From positions 67,758 through 131,757 of the forward strand of contig CACDRL010000001.1 in NCBI GenBank assembly GCA_902555435.1: a stretch of DNA of 64,000 bases, written 5' to 3'. The notes beneath the pieces were generated by a model. The model searched no databases. It saw nothing but the letters and a program-made list of their open reading frames with translations, and had not been told where the DNA came from. Below are positions 52,167 to 60,822 of the stretch, in pieces. The number at the start of each line of letters is the position of its first letter. Position 1 is the stretch's first letter. A program made the position numbers and the translations under genes. Source of the DNA: an uncultured Pelagibacteraceae bacterium (lineage in GTDB: Bacteria; Pseudomonadota; Alphaproteobacteria; Pelagibacterales; Pelagibacteraceae).

Positions 52167-54836
52167 TCAAATCATATTCCTTAACACATATTGGAGAATT
52201 CCTCCATTTTTATAATACTCCAACTCATTTTTAGTATCTATTCTAGATAAAGTCTTCACTTTTTTAATTTCTCCTGAGATATATTTGATCTCTATAATAA
52301 CTTCATCAGAAGGATTTATGCCTTTTTCAATGTCAACTACACTTATTAGTTCTGAACCAACTAAATTTAAGCTTTTTCTATTTTCTCCATCTTTAAATTG
52401 TAGTGGCAAAATTCCCATCCCAATTAAGTTTGATCTATGAATTCTTTCAAAACTTTCAGCAATAACTGCTTTTACTCCTAAAAGTTTAGTTCCTTTAGCG
52501 GCCCAATCTCTTGAGGAGCCGGTTCCATATTCTTTACCACCTATAACTACTAGATCAGTTCCTCTTTTTTTATACTCAACAACCGCATCATAAACAGGCA
52601 TAACTTTTTCTTCAGGATATAATTTTGTAAATCCACCTTCAGTTCCTGGCGCCATTTCATTTCTAATTCTAATATTTGCAAAAGTTCCTCTCATCATAAC
52701 TTCATGATTCCCTCTTCTTGAGCCATAAGAATTATAATCTTTAGGTAAAATTTGATGTTCCATAAAATATTCTCCAGTTGGACTATCTTTTTGTATGCTG
52801 CCAGCTGGTGAAATATGATCTGTTGTTATCATGTCACCTAATATTAATAACGGTCTTGCATCTTTAATTTCTTTAAATCCTTCTGGTTCATCAGATAAAC
52901 CTTCAAAGAATGGAGGTTTTTTTACATAAGTTGAACCTTCATCCCATTTATAAATACTGCTTTTTTCAGTTTTAATTTGTTGCCATTGAGTAGGACCATC
53001 AGAAACATTTGAGTATCTTTGAATAAACATATCAGCATTCAAAGATTGTTTTAAAGTATCCTCTATTTCTTGATTTGATGGCCAAATATCTTTTAAAAAT
53101 ATATCTTTTCCATCTTTACTTTTTCCTAAAGGATCTTTGTATAAATCGAACTCCATGTGTCCTGCTATTGCGTAAGCAACCACTAATGGTGGAGATGCTA
53201 AATAGTTTGATTTTATATGAGGAGAAATTCTTCCTTCAAAATTTCTATTTCCTGATAGTACAGAAACAGCATGAATATTTTCTTTTTGAATTGCCTCTAC
53301 TATATTTTCAGGTAATGGTCCTGAGTTTCCAATACAAGTAGTGCATCCATATCCAACTAAATTAAAACCTAATTGATCTAAATAAGTATTCAAACCAGCT
53401 TTTTCTAAATAGTCAGTTACAACTTGAGATCCGGGTGCTAATGATGTTTTGACCCATGGTTTAACTTCTAGTCCGTACTCAACAGCTTTTTTGGCAAGCA
53501 AACCTGCTCCAATTAAAACATTTGGATTTGAAGTATTGGTACATGAAGTTATGGCAGCAATTAAAATTGAACCATCTTGAATTTCATAATCAGTATTGGA
53601 AACTTTCGATATTGATTTTTGATCTTTATTGGTTGATTCAGATAAAACTTTTTTAAATGAAGTTGGTGCATCAGTTAACAAAACCTTGTCTTGAGGTCTT
53701 TTTGGGCCAGAAATAGTTGGCACAACTGTAGACATGTCTAATGAAATTACATCGGTAAATTCTAAATCATTACTTGCCCATAAACCTTGTTCCTTCGCAT
53801 ATTTCTCAACTATCTCAACTGTATGCTGATCTCTTCCTGAAAATTTTAAATATTTTAAAGTTTCGTCATCTATTGGAAAAAAACCACAAGTTGCGCCGTA
53901 TTCTGGAGCCATATTTGCGATAGTTGCTCTATCTGCAAGAGTTAGGTTTTTTAATCCATCTCCATAAAATTCTACAAATTTTCCAACAACACCTTTATCT
54001 CTTAGCATTTTTACCACTGTTAAAACAAGATCTGTTGCTGTTGTACCTTCGGGCATTTTATTTTTAACCTCGAAACCTATCACTTCGGGTATCAACATAG
54101 AAATAGGCTGACCTAACATTCCCGCCTCTGCTTCAATGCCACCTACTCCCCAGCCTAAAACTGAAAGTCCGTTAACCATCGTTGTATGACTATCTGTACC
54201 GACAAGGGTATCTGGAAATATATATTTCTCTCCTTTAAATTCTTCAGACCAAACTACTTTGGATAAATATTCTAAATTTACCTGATGACATATTCCTGTT
54301 CCTGGCGGAACAATTCTAAAATTATCAAAAGCTTGCTGTCCCCATTTTAAAAATGAATATCTCTCACCATTTCTATTGAATTCTATATCTACATTTTTTT
54401 CAAATGAATCTGCTTTTGCAGATTGATCAACTTGCACAGAGTGATCAATTACAAGATCGACTGCTGACAATGGGTTAATTGTATTTGGATCTTTATTCTT
54501 TTCTTCTACAGCTTCTCTCATAGCAGCTAGATCTGCTACTGCAGGGATTCCTGTATAATCTTGAAGTAAAACTCTCGCAGGTCTATATGCGATTTCGGTT
54601 TTAGATTTTTTTGTTTCTAACCAATTTTTAATTGCTTCTATTTGGGACTTTGTAACACTTAAGTCATCTTCATATCTCAATAAGTTTTCTAATAAAACTT
54701 TTAAAGATTTAGGAAGTTTACCAATTCCCTCAAGTCCATTTTTTTCTGCTTCGCTTAATGAATAATAATTGTACTCTTTGTTATTGATTGTGATTTTTTT
54801 TAGAGAATTGTAAGAATTTTTTTTTCCTGGTGTCAT
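52167..54836 (-). CDS. acnA: Aconitate hydratase
   Basis: An 889-residue AcnA/IRP-type enzyme of the TCA cycle isomerising citrate and isocitrate. The [4Fe-4S] ligands are in ITSCTNTSNP (near 430) and GCTTCIGNSG (near 497-500). LGWGVGGIEAEAGMLGQP and GSSRDWAAKGTKLLGVKAVI are diagnostic. It is followed by the YfgM/BamB genes on the same strand and preceded by a LysE-type exporter 3 bases away. Confidence 0.97.
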   Translation of the reverse strand: MTPGKKNSYNSLKKITINNKEYNYYSLSEAEKNGLEGIGKLPKSLKVLLENLLRYEDDLSVTKSQIEAIKNWLETKKSKTEIAYRPARVLLQDYTGIPAVADLAAMREAVEEKNKDPNTINPLSAVDLVIDHSVQVDQSAKADSFEKNVDIEFNRNGERYSFLKWGQQAFDNFRIVPPGTGICHQVNLEYLSKVVWSEEFKGEKYIFPDTLVGTDSHTTMVNGLSVLGWGVGGIEAEAGMLGQPISMLIPEVIGFEVKNKMPEGTTATDLVLTVVKMLRDKGVVGKFVEFYGDGLKNLTLADRATIANMAPEYGATCGFFPIDDETLKYLKFSGRDQHTVEIVEKYAKEQGLWASNDLEFTDVISLDMSTVVPTISGPKRPQDKVLLTDAPTSFKKVLSESTNKDQKSISKVSNTDYEIQDGSILIAAITSCTNTSNPNVLIGAGLLAKKAVEYGLEVKPWVKTSLAPGSQVVTDYLEKAGLNTYLDQLGFNLVGYGCTTCIGNSGPLPENIVEAIQKENIHAVSVLSGNRNFEGRISPHIKSNYLASPPLVVAYAIAGHMEFDLYKDPLGKSKDGKDIFLKDIWPSNQEIEDTLKQSLNADMFIQRYSNVSDGPTQWQQIKTEKSSIYKWDEGSTYVKKPPFFEGLSDEPEGFKEIKDARPLLILGDMITTDHISPAGSIQKDSPTGEYFMEHQILPKDYNSYGSRRGNHEVMMRGTFANIRIRNEMAPGTEGGFTKLYPEEKVMPVYDAVVEYKKRGTDLVVIGGKEYGTGSSRDWAAKGTKLLGVKAVIAESFERIHRSNLIGMGILPLQFKDGENRKSLNLVGSELISVVDIEKGINPSDEVIIEIKYISGEIKKVKTLSRIDTKNELEYYKNGGILQYVLRNMI

Positions 54837-54839
54837 ATT

Positions 54840-55433
54840 TTACAAATAAAAAGTTATTATGCTTGTTAAAAGAAGCAGTGACATAGCATAATTAAAATAA
54901 TTAATAAATTTCTGATTTGTCGCAAATTTCCTAAAGAATTTACCTAAAAATGTCCAAAGAGTTATACTTGTTACTGAAACTAGTAAAGCCATGACAAGAA
55001 TTTGAGTCGTATAACTCACAAATGTTTCTCCTGGATTTATATAAGTGGATACAAGAATAATAGATGCAATTACACCTTTCGGATTTAAAAACTGAAAGAT
55101 AAAAGTTTCATGAAATTTAATCGGATTTTTATTTTTGTTTTCTTGGTTAGACGGACCTGAAAAAGAAATTTTATAAGCCAAATAAATCAAAAATAGAGTT
55201 CCTAAATATTTTAATATCTCTTGAATTAAAGGATAAAGCTTAAATATATTTATCAAACCTAAAGCTAGACATAATAATAAAAATGGAAAACCTAGGGTGA
55301 CACCAATTATATGTGGAAGTGTTCTAACTATACCAAAGTTAAAACCAGAATAAAAAGCAACAAAGTTATTGGGACCGGGTGTAAATGCAGCAACAATTCC
55401 AAATAAAGTTATCGAAAGAATTTCAGGATGCAT
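54840..55433 (-). CDS. LysE/RhtB-family amino acid exporter
   Basis: A 197-residue protein with about six membrane helices. The start MHPEILSITLFGIVAAFTPGPNN and the FLNPKGVIASIILVSTYI segment are typical of LysE-family exporters. The substrate is unknown. It lies 2 bases downstream of the CsaA-like gene and 3 bases upstream of acnA. Confidence 0.88.
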   Translation of the reverse strand: MHPEILSITLFGIVAAFTPGPNNFVAFYSGFNFGIVRTLPHIIGVTLGFPFLLLCLALGLINIFKLYPLIQEILKYLGTLFLIYLAYKISFSGPSNQENKNKNPIKFHETFIFQFLNPKGVIASIILVSTYINPGETFVSYTTQILVMALLVSVTSITLWTFLGKFFRKFATNQKFINYFNYAMSLLLLTSIITFYL

Positions 55434-55435
55434 TA

Positions 55436-55780
55436 CTAAGCAATTGGTAAACCATTCTCAGCTTTTTGTGATGGGTGTACAAGCGTAACTTTCCCTTCAG
55501 CATCAATTGCTCCTAAAACCAATACTTGTGAAACTACACCAGCAATATTTTTCTCAGCAAAATTACAAACTGCAATGACTTGCTTTCCTTTTAAATTCTC
55601 TTCATTATAGTAATGAGTGATTTGTGCTGAAGATTGCTTGACCCCAATTTCATTTCCAAAATCAACTTCAACCACTAAAGATGGTTTTCTCGCCTTTTCA
55701 TTTTTTTTGACTGAAATAACAGTTCCAACTCTAATATCTACTTTGTCAAAAATGTCATAGGTAATTTGCTCTTTAGTCAT
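55436..55780 (-). CDS. csaA: CsaA-like tRNA-binding/chaperone protein
   Basis: A 114-residue single OB-fold domain of the EMAP/tRNA-binding type: DKVDIRVGTVISVKKNEKA, VDFGNEIGVKQSSAQI, GKQVIAVCNF and the terminal GLPIA. Size and sequence match CsaA, a dimeric export-related chaperone with tRNA-binding fold. It is divergent from the M20 deacetylase gene with 24 bases between them. Confidence 0.9.
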   Translation of the reverse strand: MTKEQITYDIFDKVDIRVGTVISVKKNEKARKPSLVVEVDFGNEIGVKQSSAQITHYYNEENLKGKQVIAVCNFAEKNIAGVVSQVLVLGAIDAEGKVTLVHPSQKAENGLPIA

Positions 55781-55804
55781 AATATAATATAGTGTTTTAA
55801 GATA

Positions 55805-56983
55805 ATGAGTATAGATAACAATTTATATGAAAAATCAATCAAGATTTTAACTGACTTAATTGCTTTTAAGACTATCTCGGGTCAAGATAATAGTAGTTTA
55901 ATTGATTATTGTGAAAACATTTTAAATAACATTGGAATAGATACTTTCAAAGTTTACGATGATGATAAAAAAAGAGTTAATCTGTTTGGAACTTTAAAAG
56001 CAAAAAATCAAAGCACAAAAAAACCAATCATTCTATCAGGGCATACAGATGTGGTTCCAGTTTCTAAAGGTTGGAGCAGCGATCCATTTGTTGCAACAAT
56101 TAAAAACGATAAACTTTATGGAAGAGGCTCATGTGACATGAAAGGTTTTATTGCATGTACACTTGCTTACGCACCAATTTTCAAAGAAAGTAATTTAGAT
56201 AGAGACTTACATTTCTGTTACACATTTGATGAAGAGACTGCATGTATCGGAGCTCCTTTATTAATAAAGGAATTGAAAAAAAGAGATATCAAAAATGGAA
56301 TTTGTATAATTGGAGAACCAACTACAATGAAAATAATAGATGCCCACAAAGGTATGAATGAATACACAGTGCACTTTGGAGGACTAGCAGGACATAGTTC
56401 AAAACCACATTTGGGAGTAAATGCTGCAGAATATGCTACTAGGTATGTTGGAAAACTTTTGGAAATAAGAGAACAGTTAAAAAAAAGAGTTAAAGAAAAT
56501 AGTATTTTTGATCCTCCGCATTCAACTTTATCAATTGGAGGTATTAAAGGTGGTATTGCTCATAATGTCATTGCAGACAAATGTAGCGTTGAATGGGAAA
56601 CAAGGCCAGTTGTTAAAGAGGATGGAGAATTTGTAACAAATGAAATTGATAAATATGCAAATGAAGTACTGCTACCAGAAATGAAAAAAGTATTTCCAGA
56701 TTCTTATATTAAAAAAGAAACGATAGGTGAAGTGGTTGGGTTTAATAGATTAGATGAGTCTGAGGCATGTGAATTTGTATCAAATATAACTGGTGATAAT
56801 TCAAGGGAAGTAGTTTCTTTTGGAACAGAGGCTGGTTTATTCCAAGAATTAGGAATCAGTACAGTTGTTTGTGGACCTGGATCTATTGAACAAGCTCACA
56901 AAATTGATGAGTTCATAGAATTAAACGAAATGAAAAAATGCCTTAAATTTTTAGAAGGTGTAAAAGATAAATCGGTAAATTAA
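55805..56983 (+). CDS. argE: M20-family acetylornithine deacetylase (ArgE-like)
   Basis: A 392-residue binuclear zinc amidohydrolase. The metal sites are visible in LSGHTDVVPV (His75, with the catalytic Asp) and GRGSCDMKG. Glu residues are in TFDEETACIGA, and the dimerisation-domain segment DAHKGMNEYTVHFGGLAGHSS is typical of ArgE. It would release ornithine from N-acetylornithine. Other acyl-amino acid substrates are possible. Its 3' end overlaps the convergent aldehyde dehydrogenase by 4 bases. Confidence 0.85.
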   Translation: MSIDNNLYEKSIKILTDLIAFKTISGQDNSSLIDYCENILNNIGIDTFKVYDDDKKRVNLFGTLKAKNQSTKKPIILSGHTDVVPVSKGWSSDPFVATIKNDKLYGRGSCDMKGFIACTLAYAPIFKESNLDRDLHFCYTFDEETACIGAPLLIKELKKRDIKNGICIIGEPTTMKIIDAHKGMNEYTVHFGGLAGHSSKPHLGVNAAEYATRYVGKLLEIREQLKKRVKENSIFDPPHSTLSIGGIKGGIAHNVIADKCSVEWETRPVVKEDGEFVTNEIDKYANEVLLPEMKKVFPDSYIKKETIGEVVGFNRLDESEACEFVSNITGDNSREVVSFGTEAGLFQELGISTVVCGPGSIEQAHKIDEFIELNEMKKCLKFLEGVKDKSVN

Positions 56984-58413
56984 CTCCAACCACCCACAGC
57001 TTTTACTTCTAAAAATTCTTCTAAGCCGTGTTCACCTGCTTCTCTTCCAATACCAGAGTGTTTAAAGCCTCCAAATGGTGCATCAACTGCAATACCAGCT
57101 CCGTTAACATCCACCATTCCAGATCTTAATTTTCTAGCAACTCTTTGAACTTTTTCAGAATCTTGAGTTTGAATATAGTTTGTTAATCCATAAGAAGTAT
57201 CATTTGCAATTTTAATTGCCTCTTCTTCTGTTTCAAATGGGATAACAGATAAAACAGGTCCAAAAATTTCAGTTCTTGCAACATCCATATCATTATTTAC
57301 ATCTGCAAAAACAGTTGGTTTAACAAAGTAACCTTTGTCTAATCCATCGGGTTTACCTGTTCCTCCAGCAACTAATTTTGCTCCTTCATCAATACCTTTT
57401 TGGATTAAAGTTTGAATTTTATTGTATTGGGTTTCTGAAATAACTGGACCTATGTGCTCTCCTTCTTTTTTAGGATCACCCACCTCAAAGTTTTCAGTAT
57501 ATTTTTTTAGTCTATCAATAGCTTCATCATACATTGATTTTTCGACCAACATTCTTGTTGGCGCATTACAAGATTGACCTGAATTTCTAAAACATCTCAA
57601 AGCACCTCTTTCAATAGCTTCTGGATCAGCATCTTTAAAAATTATATTTGCTCCTTTTCCACCTAGCTCTAAGCTTACTCTTTTAAAATCTTTAGCAGCA
57701 TTTTGAGAAATCAAAGCTCCAGCTCTTGTTGATCCTGTGAAAGAAATCATATTAATATCTGGATGACTTGTAAGTGCATCACCTGTTGTTGCTCCATCAC
57801 CATTAACTAAATTAAACACACCTTTAGGAAATTTTACCTCATCGATAATTTCAGCAAGTATCATTGATGAAAGTGGTGCTAATTCTGATGGCTTTAAAAC
57901 CATGGTGCAACCTGAAGCGATTGCTGGCATTACTTTTAAACAAACTTGATTCATCGGCCAATTCCATGGTGTTATTAATGCACAAACCCCTTTTGGTTCA
58001 TAAATTAATCTTTGGTTAGGAGCGTGTTCTCCTAATGGTTTTTCAAATTCAAAATTTTTTAAATATCTAATAAATGATTTAATATGACTTGCTCCTGTAC
58101 CTGCTTGTAATTTTGTTGCAAAATCTTTTGGAGCGCCCATTTCAAGAGTTATAGCTTCTGCAATATCAGCCCATCTTTTCTTATAATTTTCATAAAGTTT
58201 TTCTAATAGTGTAATTCTTTCTTCTTTAGAGGAAAAGGCCCAAGACTCGTAAGCATCCTTTGCTGCACTAACTGCTAAATCAACATCTGCTTTATTTCCT
58301 AAAGTAATTACAGCACAGTTTTCCTCAGTAGCTGGATCGATTACTTTTATTTCTTCTTCACTATTTGGTTTAACCCATGCTCCATTAATATAAAAATTTT
58401 TTTTATCTAACAT
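56980..58413 (-). CDS. NAD(P)-dependent aldehyde dehydrogenase
   Basis: A 477-residue ALDH. TPWNWPMNQ, SFTGSTRAG, general base Glu249 in LELGGKGANI and catalytic Cys282 in NSGQSCNAP are all intact. The substrate is not determined. The neighbouring ureohydrolase (20 bases upstream) suggests an aminoaldehyde or a guanidinobutyrate/GABA-route aldehyde. That link is inference. Confidence 0.92.
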   Translation of the reverse strand: MLDKKNFYINGAWVKPNSEEEIKVIDPATEENCAVITLGNKADVDLAVSAAKDAYESWAFSSKEERITLLEKLYENYKKRWADIAEAITLEMGAPKDFATKLQAGTGASHIKSFIRYLKNFEFEKPLGEHAPNQRLIYEPKGVCALITPWNWPMNQVCLKVMPAIASGCTMVLKPSELAPLSSMILAEIIDEVKFPKGVFNLVNGDGATTGDALTSHPDINMISFTGSTRAGALISQNAAKDFKRVSLELGGKGANIIFKDADPEAIERGALRCFRNSGQSCNAPTRMLVEKSMYDEAIDRLKKYTENFEVGDPKKEGEHIGPVISETQYNKIQTLIQKGIDEGAKLVAGGTGKPDGLDKGYFVKPTVFADVNNDMDVARTEIFGPVLSVIPFETEEEAIKIANDTSYGLTNYIQTQDSEKVQRVARKLRSGMVDVNGAGIAVDAPFGGFKHSGIGREAGEHGLEEFLEVKAVGGWS

Positions 58414-58433
58414 GATTTAAAATTATCCTTTCC

Positions 58434-59393
58434 TTATGATTTTGCAAATAAATTTGTTAATTCGTAAACTATTGTTGCGGCTGCAAGAGAAGTAACTTCT
58501 GCATGATCGTATGCAGGTGAAACTTCAACCACATCAGCAGAAACTAAATTTAATCCTGACAACCCTCTTAAAACATTTACCATTTCTCTGGTTGTCATTC
58601 CTGCAATTTCTGGTGTACCTGTACCAGGAGCAAATGCTGGATCTAACACATCAATATCTATAGATAAATAAAGAGGATTATCTCCTACTCTCTTTCTAAT
58701 CCTTTCAGCAATTTTATCTGTTCCCTCAGTTTGAAATTCATCACAGTGAATTATTTTAAAACCAAAACTTTCATCATTTTTAATATCATCTCTACTATAA
58801 AGTGGGCCTCGAATTCCAACATGCATAGAAGCATCATCTAAAAATAAACCTTCTTCTCTTGCTCTTCTAAAAGGAGTTCCATGTGTATATGGAGCACCGA
58901 AATAAGTATCCCAAGTATCTAGATGAGCATCAAAATGAACTAAAGAAACTGGTCCTTTGTTTTTTTTATTAATCGCTCTTAACAATGGTACTGCAATTGT
59001 ATGATCACCACCTAAACTAATTATTCCACCTACTTTATTTAATAAATCAGTTGCCCCCTCTTCTATTTGTTTAATTGCTTCATCAATACTAAAAGGATTA
59101 CACGAAATATCTCCAGCATCAGCCACTTGTTGAATTTTAAATGGCTCTACATCATAACTTGGATGATAATTTGTTCTTAAATGTCTTGATGCTTGTCGGA
59201 TACTCTGAGGGCCAAATCTCGCCCCTGGTCTATAACTGGTTCCAGCATCAAACGGAACACCTACAATCGCTACATCACAACTTTCAACATCTCTCAATTC
59301 AGGCAATCTAGCAAAAGTACTTGGACCAGCATACCGAGGTACTTTTGTTCCACTTACTGGTTGAATAGGATTTTTATTTCTTTCTTTTGTCAT
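58434..59393 (-). CDS. speB: Agmatinase-family ureohydrolase
   Basis: A 319-residue binuclear manganese ureohydrolase. Metal ligands are His131 in GGDHTI, Asp155/His157/Asp159 in HFDAHLDTWD, and Asp246/Asp248 in SIDIDVLDP. It hydrolyses a guanidino compound (agmatine, or guanidinobutyrate/-propionate) to an amine and urea. It is upstream of an aldehyde dehydrogenase on the same strand. Family assignment is firm, substrate less so. Confidence 0.9.
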   Translation of the reverse strand: MTKERNKNPIQPVSGTKVPRYAGPSTFARLPELRDVESCDVAIVGVPFDAGTSYRPGARFGPQSIRQASRHLRTNYHPSYDVEPFKIQQVADAGDISCNPFSIDEAIKQIEEGATDLLNKVGGIISLGGDHTIAVPLLRAINKKNKGPVSLVHFDAHLDTWDTYFGAPYTHGTPFRRAREEGLFLDDASMHVGIRGPLYSRDDIKNDESFGFKIIHCDEFQTEGTDKIAERIRKRVGDNPLYLSIDIDVLDPAFAPGTGTPEIAGMTTREMVNVLRGLSGLNLVSADVVEVSPAYDHAEVTSLAAATIVYELTNLFAKS

Positions 59394-59446
59394 TTTTTAA
59401 TAATCTAAGATAATATTATCTAATCTAATTCGTCTATAATAAATTA

Positions 59447-60175
59447 ATGAAAGTTATATTTTTATTCATCATATTATTTCAGTTTTTCCATGTAAATGCT
59501 GATGAAATATATAATCTATTAAAAATTCCAAACTTAGAAATCTACAAGCTAAAAAATGAGAATAATATTCGTTATCTAAATGCAAAAGGAGATTTTAAAA
59601 TAGGAGTGGATGATAATATTACTTGCAACAAAACAAATAAAGAAAATCTTAATACAAAATTTCAAGTTATTGAAAGAAATATAAAAAGATACAATTCTAA
59701 ATTCCTAAAGAAAATAGATTTAAAATATATTGTATTTTGTGAAGGTTTATTTATTTCGAACATTAATACTGGTGGAATACCAGATAATAAAAATAGAACC
59801 TTAATATTAGACATAAACTTTAATGAAAAATATTTTGAAAGAATGATCCATCATGAAATTTTTCACATGATTCAAAATAGTTATGAGGATGATTTTAATG
59901 ATCAAAAATTTTCTTTATTTAATAATTCTGATTTCGAATACGCTGAATGCTCCACTTGCTCTGATAGATTAAATTTAGATTTATATGAAAATACAAATGG
60001 TTTTTTAACAGAATATTCAAAATCAATTCCATCAGAAGATATGGCTGAAATCTTTTCTTTTTTAATGGTTAATAAAAATTTAATTGAAGAGAAAATAAAA
60101 AAAGACTCCATATTAAAGAATAAGGTTAATTTTATTAAGACCAATATATTTAAAATCGATGAAAATATTTTATGA
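59447..60175 (+). CDS. Predicted secreted zinc metallopeptidase-like protein
   Basis: A 242-residue protein with a signal peptide (MKVIFLFIILFQFFHVNA). The motif HHEIFH (135-140) contains HExxH (136-140), and about 57 residues on comes YSKSIPSEDMAEIF (190-203), the spacing of a gluzincin third-ligand glutamate. Four cysteines (Cys60, Cys98, Cys168, Cys171) could form disulfides. I do not recognise a named family, but it resembles small secreted zinc-binding peptidases (ATLF-like). The start of the cyclophilin overlaps its stop (ATGA). Confidence 0.6.
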   Translation: MKVIFLFIILFQFFHVNADEIYNLLKIPNLEIYKLKNENNIRYLNAKGDFKIGVDDNITCNKTNKENLNTKFQVIERNIKRYNSKFLKKIDLKYIVFCEGLFISNINTGGIPDNKNRTLILDINFNEKYFERMIHHEIFHMIQNSYEDDFNDQKFSLFNNSDFEYAECSTCSDRLNLDLYENTNGFLTEYSKSIPSEDMAEIFSFLMVNKNLIEEKIKKDSILKNKVNFIKTNIFKIDENIL

Positions 60176-60822
60176 TTAAAACAATTAAAGCTTCAAAATC
60201 AGAAAAAATTTTATTTATTTTTTTAATAGTTTTAGGCGTTTCTGCTTTTTCATCTTTTTTTTTATTAAAAAATAAATGTTTGTTTGTAGAAAAAAACGAT
60301 TTAAAAAAATTAAACTTTGAAAACCCAGATAATATTGCTGTGATGAATTTAGAATGTGGAAATGTAATTATAGAGCTATATCCAGATATATCTCCAAAAG
60401 CTGTTGAAAGATTTAAAACACTAATTAAAAAAAAAATGTATGATGGTTCAGCCTTCTATAAAGTTGTTGAAAATACATTGGTGCAAGCTGGTGATATAGA
60501 ATTTGGTAACATTGAGTATTTAGATTACTCAAAAATTGGAAGTGGAAAATCTGGACTAGGATTATTAAAATCAGAGCTTAGTGATAATTTTGAATTTATT
60601 GAGGGAAGTATTGGTTTTGCAAGGTCAATAGAGTTTGACTCTGAAGATAGTGAATTTTTTATAACCTTAAAAGAAATCCCAATTTATCAAGGAGAATATA
60701 CTCCAATTGGAAAAGTGAAGTATGGCCTAGATATTATTAAGAAAATAAAAACAGGGAATAAAGCAATATATGTGCTTAGACCTGATTATATAAATACTTT
60801 TAGAATGCTCGAGACTAATTAA
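60172..60822 (+). CDS. Membrane-anchored cyclophilin-type peptidyl-prolyl isomerase
   Basis: A 216-residue protein with one N-terminal helix (ILFIFLIVLGVSAFSSFFLL) and a cyclophilin-like domain: GNVIIELYPDISPKAVERFKTL, AFYKVVENTLVQAGD, GSIGFARSIEFDSEDSEFFITL, YTPIGKVKYGLDIIKKI. The catalytic FHR...QGG pattern of classical cyclophilins is degenerate (FYKVV...QAGD), so isomerase activity may be low. It is coupled to the metallopeptidase-like gene and overlaps the convergent FadN-like gene by 8 bases. Confidence 0.8.
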   Translation: MIKTIKASKSEKILFIFLIVLGVSAFSSFFLLKNKCLFVEKNDLKKLNFENPDNIAVMNLECGNVIIELYPDISPKAVERFKTLIKKKMYDGSAFYKVVENTLVQAGDIEFGNIEYLDYSKIGSGKSGLGLLKSELSDNFEFIEGSIGFARSIEFDSEDSEFFITLKEIPIYQGEYTPIGKVKYGLDIIKKIKTGNKAIYVLRPDYINTFRMLETN

